Assembly: GCA_030672465.1 (NCBI GenBank)
Contig: DAOVGJ010000029.1
Coordinates: forward strand, 1-24,192
DNA from: Pseudomonadota bacterium
GTDB lineage: Bacteria > Desulfobacterota > BSN033 > WVXP01 > G020346125
Direction of reading: 5' to 3'
DNA: 24,192 bases
Shown here piece by piece: positions 6,658-14,745 of the stretch; position 1 is the stretch's first letter; each line of letters starts with the position of its first letter. The notes beneath the pieces were generated by a model. It made no database searches. It was not told where the DNA came from and worked only from the letters and a program-made list of their open reading frames with translations. Position numbers and translations under genes: made by a program.

Positions 6658-9600
6658 TCAAGTTCTCTCCGGCACAAGGGGGCTCGGTTGATTCCCCCGC
6701 GGTTGAGCATATTGTGTCAACCTCTCCAAGGTGCTTTTGGTCTCACCAAAGGCCTCCTGCCACCCCCCCCTCCCTGTGGAGAGAATCAATTCCAAATTGG
6801 GGGTGAATTGAAATCGATCGCTGTTTTCCTGGACCAGGCCAACGATGCACTGGGGGGAAATCTCGGAGCTCTCGTCGAAGGCGATCACCGTTCTTTTCTC
6901 GGATAGGTCCAGCTTCCTCACCCTTAGACGGGTCAATAGTTGCTTGAGCTTCATCGCCTCCAACAAGTTCAGGGCTGGGGGAGGAATAGACCCAAAGCGA
7001 TCCATGAGCTCCTCCCTCATATCATCGATTTCCTCCTCGGAAAACGCTGATGACAATCGTTTGTAGAAAACCAGCCTCTGATGAGGGTCGCGAATGTAGT
7101 CATCGGGGATAAAGGTGGCAAATGGGAGTTTCATTTCGGGTGTAATGTCCTCCTGGACTTTCTCCCCCCTCAAATGCCTCACCGCCCTCTCCATGAGCTG
7201 AGTATACATTTCATATCCCAACGCCGCAATATGTCCCGATTGAGCAGGCCCCAATATGTTTCCCGCGCCCCTGATCTCCAGATCCTGGACTGCAAGCCTG
7301 AACCCTGAACCCAACTCGCTCAATTCCTGTAGCGCCCTCAAGCGCTTGAGGGCATCGCCGGATATGGAGGCTTCGGATGGAACGAGGAGGTAAGCATAGG
7401 CCTGATATCTCGATCTGCCGACCCTGCCCCTCAGCTGGTAGAGTTCCGCAAGACCAAACCTCTGGGCGTGGTCGATGATGATGGTGTTGGCGGCGGGGAT
7501 GTCCAGACCCGACTCGATGATGCTCGTACAGAGGAGGAGGTTGTATTCCTTCCCCACAAAGGCGAGCATTACCCTTTCCAGATCCCTCTCCCTCATCTGA
7601 CCGTGGGCGACGGCAAGAGAGGCTTCGGGGACGAGCTGCTGCAGGAATCGGGCCATGGCTGATATGTTGTGGACCCGATTGTGAACAAAAAAGACCTGGC
7701 CATTCCTATGGAGTTCCCTGAGGATGGTCTGGCGGATGAGGTCCTCGTCAAAGCGCGTCAAAAATGTCCGTATTGAGAGTCTGTCCTCGGGTGGGGTATT
7801 GATCACGCTCAGGTCCCTTATTCCCGTCAAGGCCATGTGGAGAGTTCTGGGAATAGGGGTTGCCGTCAAGGTCAACACATCGACCGTTTTCCTCAACTGT
7901 TTCAGTCTCTCCTTATGAGTGACACCAAACCGATGCTCCTCGTCGGTGACGAGCAATCCCAAATCCCGGAAGGCAACGTCCCTCTGAAGTAGACGGTGGG
8001 TTCCAATGAGGATATCGATCTTCCCCTCCTTCAATTCCCCGAGTATCTGTCTCTGCTCGTTCTTCCCCTTAAACCGGCTTAGCATATTGATGATAACGGG
8101 GTAGTGTTGGAATCGCTCGGAGAAGGTCTGGCAGTGTTGCTGAGCTAAGACCGTGGTGGGTACCAAAACGGCCACCTGCTTGCCACCCATAACCGCCTTG
8201 AATGCTGCCCTGATGGCCACCTCCGTTTTTCCATATCCCACATCACCACAGATGAGGCGGTCCATGGGTTTGGGTTTTTCCATGTCCATTATTACGTCCC
8301 TGATGGCTTCCAACTGGTCAGGCGTCTCCTCGTACTGAAAGGAAGCCTCAAATTCCTTGAAATAGCCATTCCCCTTGGAGAAGGCAAATCCATCGAATAC
8401 CTGCCTGGCCGCATACAGGTTGAGGAGCTCTTTCGCCATTTCCTCGATGGATTTGCTTACCTTCCGCTTCAATCGCCTCCATGAAGATCCACCCAGCCGA
8501 TCCTGTCTGGGACCTCTATCCTCAAAGGCGACATATTTCTGGATGAGGTTGATCCGATCAACGGGCACATAGAGTTTATCCCCTTCCAGGTATTCCAACA
8601 GGAGGTAGTCGTTGCTAACCCTTTGAATATTCAGACGTTTTAACCCCCTATAAATCCCGATCCCGTAGTCGATATGGACCACATAGTCGTTCTCATTGAG
8701 CTCGGAGAAAGAGGTAATGGCGTAATCCGCTGGCCTCCTATGGACTTTCGCGATTCTCTTGCGATGGCCGAAAATTTCCTCCTCAGTAATGGCTACTAAA
8801 CCTATGGAGGGGAGGCGGAAACCAGTCGAGAGGTCTCCGGTGAGAATGATGAAGTCGCCTTCCCCTGTCCTCGGACGATGGTCAACGAAACGGGAAACGC
8901 GGCCTTTCAACCATTGGGAGAAGGAGATTGGGCTCAGTTGCGGGGTGAGGTGGTATTCCATCAACAATTCCTGGAGCCGCTCCGCCTGGACCAATTGGTG
9001 GGCCACGATGATGATTTCGTTTCCCCCTTTGTGCCAGGATTCCAGTCGCTGCATGAGGGGAGATAGGAGGGTTTCCCTTCCGGGGGACTTTAGGCCGGTC
9101 CTCATATCCTCGTTGGATTCCACGGTGAACCGAAGGATTTCACCCCCTGCTCCCCCCGATTCGGGGAGGTCCATCTCCCCCAGGAGCAGCCTCCTCCAAT
9201 GTCCCCAGTTGGATTTGACGGTCTCCAAGGGGAGATACCAACGGTCGGGCGCCTGCGGGGTCTTCCCCTTGGCGACGGCTCGATCGAACATCTCGTTGAC
9301 CTGCAGCCAGAATGCCTCTCCTTCCCTCTCCACCTCGAAGAGGTCATCCATAGCCAGGATGGTTTGGGGGTTCAAATAATCGAAAAGGGAGGCGCCGGCC
9401 TGATCGTTGTGGTCCTCCATTATCTCCTTGGCCGGGAGGATCGAGGCGCCTTCATAATGCTGATGTGACCTCTGGGTCTCCGCGTCAAAGGCCCTCATTG
9501 ACTCGATCCGATCGCCGAAGAATTCGAGCCTCAAGGGATCCCGGTATGAGGGGGAAAAGAGGTCGATGATTCCGCCTCGAACGCTAAATTCACCCTTTTC

Positions 9601-10122
9601 CTCCACCAATTGAACCCGAGTATATCCACCTCGAATCAACTTCCCAATGAATTCTTCCCTGTCTATTTCATCGCCCACATTTAAGGCAATGGTCAGTTTC
9701 TCGAGGCCATGGGGGGTCATCGTCCTCTGCATGATGGCTTGAATGGATGTGACGATTAGGGTCCCATTTCGAACGGATGCCTGGGAAAGGGTTCTTACCC
9801 TCTGGCCCACGATATCCTGATGGGAGGGTAACTCATCGTAGGGACTTGTCTCCCAGGGAGGGAAGGTAAGGATCTCCCTTTCCGGCTCTGTGAAGAAACG
9901 CAGGGCCTCCGAGAAGGTCTCAGCATCTGTGGGTCGAGGAGTAATGACTAAAAGGGGAAGCCCAGACTCCTGCGCCAAAAGCGAAAGGATAAGGGCTTTG
10001 GAAGAACCTTTTAACCCTACTACGTGGACCTCCTGGGAACCCTCCTTCGCGCACTGGATTAAGCGGGAAAGGGGAAACCCTTTCCCGCGTTTATGCAGGA
10101 GTTCTGGCCTTACCGCAAACAT
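6658..10122 (-). CDS. mfd: Transcription-repair coupling factor Mfd
   Basis: Mfd releases RNA polymerase stalled at DNA lesions and recruits UvrA for nucleotide excision repair. The 1154-residue length equals the usual size (E. coli 1148). The N-terminal UvrB-homology module spans roughly residues 1-380 and includes FPPWETSPYDELPSH. The RNA-polymerase-interacting CarD-like domain begins near 476 (NENDYVVHIDYGIGIYRG). The RecG-like translocase carries Walker A GDVGYGKT (626-633), motif II DEEHRFG (727-733), TATPIPRT and motif VI GRVGRS (899-904). The C-terminal regulatory domain (about 1000-1154) is present. The ATG has GAGG seven nt upstream. It lies 127 nt after a small zinc-protein gene, with a possible promoter between them, and leads into the two SurA-like genes and pdxA. 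No frameshift or missing motif was seen. Confidence 0.98.
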   Translation of the reverse strand: MFAVRPELLHKRGKGFPLSRLIQCAKEGSQEVHVVGLKGSSKALILSLLAQESGLPLLVITPRPTDAETFSEALRFFTEPEREILTFPPWETSPYDELPSHQDIVGQRVRTLSQASVRNGTLIVTSIQAIMQRTMTPHGLEKLTIALNVGDEIDREEFIGKLIRGGYTRVQLVEEKGEFSVRGGIIDLFSPSYRDPLRLEFFGDRIESMRAFDAETQRSHQHYEGASILPAKEIMEDHNDQAGASLFDYLNPQTILAMDDLFEVEREGEAFWLQVNEMFDRAVAKGKTPQAPDRWYLPLETVKSNWGHWRRLLLGEMDLPESGGAGGEILRFTVESNEDMRTGLKSPGRETLLSPLMQRLESWHKGGNEIIIVAHQLVQAERLQELLMEYHLTPQLSPISFSQWLKGRVSRFVDHRPRTGEGDFIILTGDLSTGFRLPSIGLVAITEEEIFGHRKRIAKVHRRPADYAITSFSELNENDYVVHIDYGIGIYRGLKRLNIQRVSNDYLLLEYLEGDKLYVPVDRINLIQKYVAFEDRGPRQDRLGGSSWRRLKRKVSKSIEEMAKELLNLYAARQVFDGFAFSKGNGYFKEFEASFQYEETPDQLEAIRDVIMDMEKPKPMDRLICGDVGYGKTEVAIRAAFKAVMGGKQVAVLVPTTVLAQQHCQTFSERFQHYPVIINMLSRFKGKNEQRQILGELKEGKIDILIGTHRLLQRDVAFRDLGLLVTDEEHRFGVTHKERLKQLRKTVDVLTLTATPIPRTLHMALTGIRDLSVINTPPEDRLSIRTFLTRFDEDLIRQTILRELHRNGQVFFVHNRVHNISAMARFLQQLVPEASLAVAHGQMRERDLERVMLAFVGKEYNLLLCTSIIESGLDIPAANTIIIDHAQRFGLAELYQLRGRVGRSRYQAYAYLLVPSEASISGDALKRLRALQELSELGSGFRLAVQDLEIRGAGNILGPAQSGHIAALGYEMYTQLMERAVRHLRGEKVQEDITPEMKLPFATFIPDDYIRDPHQRLVFYKRLSSAFSEEEIDDMREELMDRFGSIPPPALNLLEAMKLKQLLTRLRVRKLDLSEKRTVIAFDESSEISPQCIVGLVQENSDRFQFTPNLELILSTGRGGWQEAFGETKSTLERLTQYAQPRGNQPSPLVPERT

Positions 10123-10146
10123 CCCTAAACCTCGCCACTCGATTTA

Positions 10147-10175
10147 AGGCTAAACCAAACGTAAGCCATAGTCAA
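10147..10175 (-). promoter_or_regulatory. Possible promoter upstream of mfd
   Basis: On the minus strand, TTGACT (10170-10175) is followed after 17 bp by TAGCCT (10147-10152). The -35 matches consensus at five of six positions, the -10 at only three. Transcription would start near 10140, leaving a short leader of about 18 nt before the mfd ATG. The weak -10 makes this a tentative call. mfd may instead be read from upstream genes. Confidence 0.3.
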
Positions 10176-10249
10176 CGCCAATCCTTCAAGGGATTCGCCA
10201 TGGGGGATAGAAAAGGGCGGGAAAATGTGGTTACGCTCTGGGCAGAGGG

Positions 10250-10543
10250 TCAATGTGATTTCTTGAACAATCCCTCCCAAGCTTTCCTCGCCTTGGCGAC
10301 CTCTTCTTCCCTTTTTCCACCGGGCTTCGATTCCCTGAAGGTGAAGAAGTCGCAGAAGTTGGCCTTTTCCCGGTCCGAGACGTACTCGCTCTGGGGCTCC
10401 CGGCACTGATTATGGGCATGGGGGTCGTAAAAGGCGCAGTTGAGGCAAGAATGGAGGTAGCTCCCGCAGTCGGGGCATGTAGCGGTTCTGGAAACCATAT
10501 CGGGCCCATTGAGCTCCTTTCCACACCGGTGGCATACTTTCAT
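10250..10543 (-). CDS. Small eight-cysteine zinc-binding protein, function unknown
   Basis: This 97-residue protein begins MKVCHRCGKEL and has eight cysteines. Cys4-x2-Cys7 and Cys23-x2-Cys26 form a zinc ribbon. Cys33-x2-Cys36, His42/His44, Cys47 and Cys64 could form a second metal site. The SCLNCAFYDPHAHNQC segment is the most distinctive part. The last 30 residues are charged and helical without cysteines. I do not recognise a functional family; short cytoplasmic proteins of this kind may bind nucleic acid or other proteins, but that is a guess. The start is the ATG at 10543, with GGAGG about six nt upstream; the nine-residue longer frame from 10570 lacks such support. It lies 40 nt after the hydrolase gene and upstream of mfd, so co-transcription with both is likely. 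Confidence 0.8.
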   Translation of the reverse strand: MKVCHRCGKELNGPDMVSRTATCPDCGSYLHSCLNCAFYDPHAHNQCREPQSEYVSDREKANFCDFFTFRESKPGGKREEEVAKARKAWEGLFKKSH

Positions 10544-10583
10544 GATTTGCCTCCGCCAGAAGGGCCGCATTGCTCAGTCGTTT

Positions 10584-11291
10584 CTAGAGATATCTCTCAA
10601 ACCACTCCAGGCTCATCTCAATGGCCTTTTCGCGATGATCGGGATGGTTTAGCCTGTGATCACCCCCCTCGATGATCTCCATTTTTTTGGGGTAATTGAG
10701 GTGTTCGTATATCATCCTTGCTTGCTCCACGGGGACGAGTTCGTCTCGATCCCCATGGATCACCAGACAGTTGGGCACCTTCCCCAGGGCGGAGGTGAGG
10801 TTGTGGGCTTTTATGTCGTGGAAGAATTCCTCCCCCAGCGATGCCATCTCTTCGTCCCCCCTCTTCTCCTCAAGGCCAGCCAGGGTAAAGGGGGTTGCCC
10901 ATGTCACCACAGACCGGATTCCATTCTCCCCTGCCGATACGATCAGCGAGATGTAGCCGCCCAAGCTACTTCCCATGAGTCCGATCCGGGGGCCGATCCA
11001 AGGATGTGATCTAACGAATCCGATGGCCATGTTCAGGTCCCTCAACCGGTCCGATACGGTGGTCTCCGTGGTTTTTCCCCCGCTTTCACCGCATCCCCTG
11101 AAGTCGAACCTGAGGAAGGCTATCCCCTTCCGATGAAATCGATGCCCGAGCGTAATATATTTTTCGCTATCCTTGCTGCTGAAGAGCCCGTGGGAGGCAA
11201 TCACGCAGGAAGGCTTTTCCATGTCGGGCAGATGAAGCGCCCCTACAACCGCTTGCCCATGGCTGGAAAAGGAGATCTTTTCCACTTTCAT
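10584..11291 (-). CDS. Alpha/beta hydrolase (serine esterase/peptidase-like)
   Basis: The 235-residue protein has a complete alpha/beta-hydrolase triad. The nucleophile is Ser109 in G-S-S-L-G (107-111), the acid is Asp183 in HGDRDELVP, and the base is His212 in GGDHRLNHP. The oxyanion-hole region is SHGLFSSK (33-40), and RFDFRGCGES (61-70) is typical of small esterase- or dipeptidyl-peptidase-like hydrolases. No signal peptide is seen, so it is probably cytoplasmic. The substrate cannot be told from sequence; a carboxylesterase or thioesterase-like role is possible. The ATG at 11291 is preferred over a TTG four codons upstream, which has no ribosome-binding site; GGA lies seven nt before the ATG. 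Its upstream region carries the 8-bp tandem repeat at 11313-11360. Confidence 0.88.
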   Translation of the reverse strand: MKVEKISFSSHGQAVVGALHLPDMEKPSCVIASHGLFSSKDSEKYITLGHRFHRKGIAFLRFDFRGCGESGGKTTETTVSDRLRDLNMAIGFVRSHPWIGPRIGLMGSSLGGYISLIVSAGENGIRSVVTWATPFTLAGLEEKRGDEEMASLGEEFFHDIKAHNLTSALGKVPNCLVIHGDRDELVPVEQARMIYEHLNYPKKMEIIEGGDHRLNHPDHREKAIEMSLEWFERYL

Positions 11292-11312
11292 GGCGATTTC
11301 CAACGCTAAATT

Positions 11313-11360
11313 GCGGTTCTGCAGTGTTGCGGTGCTGCAGTCATGCGGTTACGGCGGTGT
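11313..11360 (+). repeat. Degenerate 8-bp tandem repeat (GCRGTNNT), six units
   Basis: Six consecutive 8-bp units read on the plus strand: GCGGTTCT, GCAGTGTT, GCGGTGCT, GCAGTCAT, GCGGTTAC, GGCGGTGT. Positions 11323-11359 match the reverse complement of 22454-22490 at 34 of 37 bases, so this is one member of a dispersed family. It lies 22 bp upstream of the hydrolase start, inside a 116-bp non-coding gap in which I could find no convincing promoter. Function is unknown. It could be an intergenic mobile or expanding repeat, or part of a transcript leader. Confidence 0.8.
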
Positions 11361-11407
11361 GGATCTTAATCAAACTACTTGATACATTCATCCTAAGAGC
11401 GAGTTTT

Positions 11408-11704
11408 TCAGGGATTTTCCAGGGTTCCTTTCCCCTGGCTTCCCGCAGCTTCTCCTATGATGAGACGAATATATGGCCTCATGGAAACGGAGGAGAGATC
11501 GAACTGTCTCAGCGCCCGAACCAAGAGATCTATCCTCTCCCCGTGGGGCATTCTCCTGTCCATGATGATCACATTCCTTCCCCGGAGCTTACACAATCCG
11601 CCCTCGACTTTGAAATCCATTCCCATCAGATCGTCGTATCGGACCGCAATGGAGAGCTTTTCCGCTATCTCCTCCAGCTCCTGTAATAGGCGATTCTCCT
11701 CCAT
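11408..11704 (-). CDS. Small conserved-looking protein of unknown function
   Basis: The reading frame gives 98 residues from the ATG at 11704. A GTG at 11725 would add seven residues; neither start has a well-placed Shine-Dalgarno (AAGGA lies 13 nt before the ATG). The N-terminus is an acidic amphipathic helix (ELEEIAEKL). A beta-like GGLCKLRGRNVIIMD segment (35-49) and a helix with IDLLVRALRQFDL (58-70) follow. No signal peptide, membrane span or metal motif is visible. The composition and regular alternation look like a real folded protein, and the gene fills the space between the radical-SAM gene (75 nt away) and the hydrolase. I cannot name a family. The last 15 residues are Gly/Ser-rich and probably disordered. 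Confidence 0.65.
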   Translation of the reverse strand: MEENRLLQELEEIAEKLSIAVRYDDLMGMDFKVEGGLCKLRGRNVIIMDRRMPHGERIDLLVRALRQFDLSSVSMRPYIRLIIGEAAGSQGKGTLENP

Positions 11705-11779
11705 CGACGTTATCTTATCCTTCACGAGGGAAATTTTTCAATGGGATACTTTTTTGGAGTTCCCTACTGAAATATTTTT

Positions 11780-13474
11780 TTACTCCTTGCCTTGGCTCAA
11801 GGCCTCAAGATATTCCCCTCGTAGGTAATCCTTGCTTATACCATGATCGATAAAGTCCCAGGGTAAGATTTCATCGAAATCAATCTCCCGGTAAACGTAG
11901 AAGTCGGGATTGAGGTTTATCTCCTTAAAGGTCTTCTGCCAGTTGCCCCCATTGTAATGTGCAGCCAATAGGATCCTTCCCACCCTTCTGTCGCCCCGGG
12001 AGAGAAGCGTCTGGATATACCCCCACTTTGGGAGATTGTGTGTTACCTGGACGTTCCCTTCCCCGCGGAGCTCATTTTTTACGAGCTTCAGCTTACGCTT
12101 CAACGAATTGATCTCCTCATAAGGGGCCCATTGGAAAGGGGTCGAGGGTTTGGGGATGAAGGGAGTGATGCTGAGGACGATCCGCCCCAGTCGTTTTTGA
12201 TCACGGCCGACCTTCAGGAAAATATGCTTTATTCGCCTGGTGAGCCCGACGATTTCATCGATGTCCCGGGCCGTTTCCGTAGGCAGGCCGATGATGAAAT
12301 AGAGGCGGATATTGGGAATACCGCCCTTTGAGATCATCTCCACGGCACGAAGCAAGTCCATCTCCTGGAGGTCCTTTTTGATCACCCGCCTGAGCCTCTC
12401 CGAACCCGCCTCTGGGGCCAAAGAGATGGTCTTATGTCCGCCCGCCTTGAGGTATGTGATGAGATCTTCGGAAATGGAATCCGCCCTGAGGGAGGCAATG
12501 GAGAGGGTTCCCTTTGAATCGAGGACCGATTGGCATATCTCCCTTAAACGGGGATGGTCCGAAACCGCTGAGCCCATCAACCCGAGGCGCCTCTCGTGGG
12601 TTAACCCCTCCTCGATGTCCATTCGGAGATCTTTCAGGGTTCTATTCCGGAAAGGACGGTATATGAAACAGCCAGCGCAGAAGCGACATCCCCTGGGGCA
12701 ACCCCGATTCACCTCAACCAGGGCCATATCATTGAACTGGGTATGGGGGGTGAAGAGGGTCGAAGTGGTATGGATGTTATTGATATCCCGAACCCACCTC
12801 CTTTTAATCCGCCTTGGGTGCTTGCCCTTGGGGGTGAAGCTGTTGATGGGGCCCTCATCGAAATATCGAACCTGATAGAGTTGGGGGACATAGACGCCCT
12901 CGATGGCGGCTGCTTTCTCCACGAACTCCAGTTGCGTTTTCCCCTCGGATTTGGCTTCTTCGAAGCATCTCAGGAACTCGGGGAGGAGCTCCTCCCCCTC
13001 ACCGATGAAAAAGAAGTTGAAGAAGTCAGAGAGGGGCTCTGGATTTAGGAAAACGGCCACACCCCCTGCGATGACAAGGGGATGGGAGTCATTTCTGGCC
13101 GTCCTTAAGAGAGGTATTTTACCCATTTCCAAAATGGTGAGGATGTTGGGATAGTCGTTTTCAAAGGGGATGGAAAAGGCGAGGATATCGAAATCATAGA
13201 GAGGTCTTTGCGATTCCAGGGAGAAGAGGGGTGTGTCCGTCTTTCTATATTCCAGGAGGTCTTCCTTATCGGGGAGAAAGCTCCTCTCGCAGACGATCTC
13301 CTGCAATTGGTTCAATTGGTGGTAGAGGGTTTGAAAGCCAAGGTTGGACATGCCGGTATAGTACCGGTTTGGGAAGGCGAGGCAAAGGGTGGTTTTGCCA
13401 CCCCACTCTTTCCGGATGGTTCCTCTTTCCTCCGAGAGCCGTTTTTTGACCCTCTGTATGAGTTTCCAAGACAT
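11780..13474 (-). CDS. B12-binding-like radical SAM protein (TIGR03960-like)
   Basis: The 564-residue protein has an N-terminal B12-binding-like region (about 30-170), recognisable by YYTGMSNLGFQTLYHQLN, DTPLFSLESQRPL and the LNPEPLSDFF-GEGEE segment. These match my memory of the TIGR03960 family. The radical SAM core follows with Cys259-x3-Cys263-x2-Cys266 (NRGCPRGCRFC), plus an extra Cys269. SLAPEAGSERLRR and a GLPTET segment are typical of the core. The family is often fused or adjacent to a TIGR03936/DUF2344 domain; none is in this window. The substrate is unknown; tRNA or ribosomal modification has been suggested for relatives only by context. The start has no clear ribosome-binding site. 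It lies 89 nt downstream of ftsZ. Confidence 0.9.
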   Translation of the reverse strand: MSWKLIQRVKKRLSEERGTIRKEWGGKTTLCLAFPNRYYTGMSNLGFQTLYHQLNQLQEIVCERSFLPDKEDLLEYRKTDTPLFSLESQRPLYDFDILAFSIPFENDYPNILTILEMGKIPLLRTARNDSHPLVIAGGVAVFLNPEPLSDFFNFFFIGEGEELLPEFLRCFEEAKSEGKTQLEFVEKAAAIEGVYVPQLYQVRYFDEGPINSFTPKGKHPRRIKRRWVRDINNIHTTSTLFTPHTQFNDMALVEVNRGCPRGCRFCAGCFIYRPFRNRTLKDLRMDIEEGLTHERRLGLMGSAVSDHPRLREICQSVLDSKGTLSIASLRADSISEDLITYLKAGGHKTISLAPEAGSERLRRVIKKDLQEMDLLRAVEMISKGGIPNIRLYFIIGLPTETARDIDEIVGLTRRIKHIFLKVGRDQKRLGRIVLSITPFIPKPSTPFQWAPYEEINSLKRKLKLVKNELRGEGNVQVTHNLPKWGYIQTLLSRGDRRVGRILLAAHYNGGNWQKTFKEINLNPDFYVYREIDFDEILPWDFIDHGISKDYLRGEYLEALSQGKE

Positions 13475-13538
13475 AGCCGCGCTGTGGAGAAGGGGCCTTT
13501 TGAGCCATAGGGGAGATCCATAGAGTTGGTTCGCGATG

Positions 13539-13563
13539 CCCCTTTCCCACCGGAAACAAGGGG
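13539..13563 (-). other. Hairpin immediately after the ftsZ stop
   Basis: On the minus strand, CCCC and TTTCC pair with GGAAA and GGGG around a GGTG loop, with a TTG bulge on the 5' side, giving nine base pairs. It begins at the first base after the ftsZ stop codon. There is no T tract, so it is not a standard terminator. It may protect the ftsZ mRNA end or cause partial termination before the radical-SAM gene. Confidence 0.3.
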
Positions 13564-14718
13564 TTAATCAGCCTGCTTTCTTAGAAAGGTTGGGATGTCA
13601 TATTGTTCGTCATCATAGGAGGAGAGCTCATCAATTCCCTCGGGCTTCGCCTCCTGCGACTTTTCCCCCTCCTTCCTCAAATAGGCGGGGACGTCGATGT
13701 TTTCCCTGAGCGAGAAGGAGATAGGGGACACCTTTTTCAGGTGGGGAAGCATTCGTTCCTCCATCCTGCCAAAACCGGTGGCAATTACCGTCACTCGTAT
13801 TTCTTCCCCCATCTTTTCGTCGATGACGGCCCCAAATATGATATTGGCGTCTTCATGGGCCTCCTTCTGTATCAGCACCGATGCCTCGTTGACCTCGTTG
13901 AGGGTCATCGAGGAGCTGCCGGTGACATTGATGAGAAGCCCTTTGGCCCCTTCGATGGAGATGTCCTCCAGGAGGGGGCTGAAGATGGCCTTCTGCGCTG
14001 CCTCCGCCGCCCTGTTATCACCTGATCCGACGCCGGTTCCCATCAAGGCCATTCCCATCTCCGACATGATGGTCCTGACGTCGGCAAAATCGAGGTTGAT
14101 GAGACCATGAAATGCGATCAGGTCGGATATGCCTTTGGCTGCATGGAGCAGCACCTCGTCGGCCTTCTTGAAAGCCTCCAGCAACGACATGCTCTTTCCA
14201 CTAATGCTCAGGAGTCTCTGGTTGGGGATGGTAATCAAGGTATCGGCGGTCATCCGTACGTTGATGACTCCTTCCTCGGCATGCTTCATTCGTTTCTTCC
14301 CTTCGAAGAGGAAGGGTTTGGTCACGATGGCCACGGTGAGGGCGCCCATTTCCTTGGCCACCTCTGCAACAATGGGGGCGCCCCCGGTTCCGGTGCCACC
14401 TCCCAAGCCTGCGGTGATGAAGACCATATCCGCCCCCCTCAGGGAATCCCTGATCATGTCAATGTCCTCCAGCGCTGCCCTTCTGCCGATCTCGGGGTTG
14501 GCGCCGGCCCCCAATCCCTTGGTGATCTTGGCCCCCAATTGAAGCTTAGTGGGTGCCTTGCTGGCCGCTAAGGCTTGGGCGTCGGTATTGGCCGCGATGA
14601 ATTCCACAGCCGTGAGCTCGGAGGTGATCATGTTATTGATGGCATTACACCCTCCCCCTCCAATACCGACGGCTTTTACTTTGGCCGCCACGTTCCTGTT
14701 CTCATCGAATTCGATCAT
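13564..14718 (-). CDS. ftsZ: Cell division protein FtsZ
   Basis: FtsZ is the tubulin-like GTPase that forms the Z-ring. The 384-residue protein has an N-terminal GIGGGGCNAIN (18-28), the GTP-binding signature GGGTGTG (106-112) and the catalytic T7 loop NLDFADV (208-214). A C-terminal linker leads to the conserved peptide DIPTFLRKQAD at 374-384, nearly identical to that of E. coli, which binds FtsA and other partners. A second peptide of the same kind, DVPAYLRK (342-348 plus the following residue), lies 32 residues upstream at the start of the linker. The linker between them is short, acidic and Lys/Glu/Ser-rich. GGAGG lies six to seven nt before the ATG. It follows ftsA by 27 nt and is the last gene of the division operon. 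Confidence 0.99.
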   Translation of the reverse strand: MIEFDENRNVAAKVKAVGIGGGGCNAINNMITSELTAVEFIAANTDAQALAASKAPTKLQLGAKITKGLGAGANPEIGRRAALEDIDMIRDSLRGADMVFITAGLGGGTGTGGAPIVAEVAKEMGALTVAIVTKPFLFEGKKRMKHAEEGVINVRMTADTLITIPNQRLLSISGKSMSLLEAFKKADEVLLHAAKGISDLIAFHGLINLDFADVRTIMSEMGMALMGTGVGSGDNRAAEAAQKAIFSPLLEDISIEGAKGLLINVTGSSSMTLNEVNEASVLIQKEAHEDANIIFGAVIDEKMGEEIRVTVIATGFGRMEERMLPHLKKVSPISFSLRENIDVPAYLRKEGEKSQEAKPEGIDELSSYDDEQYDIPTFLRKQAD

Positions 14719-14745
14719 TTCACCCCTCCCAATAGGTCAATTCGG

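Noticed and set aside
10125..10406. Minus-strand frame of 93 codons between mfd and the zinc-protein gene
   Set aside because: It overlaps most of the cysteine-rich protein in another frame and has low-complexity Arg/Gly content. The 97-residue frame has a clear Shine-Dalgarno and paired CxxC motifs.
11369..11385. Small dyad ATCAA/TTGAT upstream of the hydrolase
   Set aside because: A five-bp dyad with a five-nt spacer is expected by chance, and no promoter elements surround it.
11727..11782. Terminator between the radical-SAM gene and the small protein
   Set aside because: Short inverted pieces (AGGGAA/TTCCCT, GGAGT/ACTCC) and T/A runs are present, but the stems are five to six bp with loops over 20 nt and the T tract is not placed after a stem on the minus strand.
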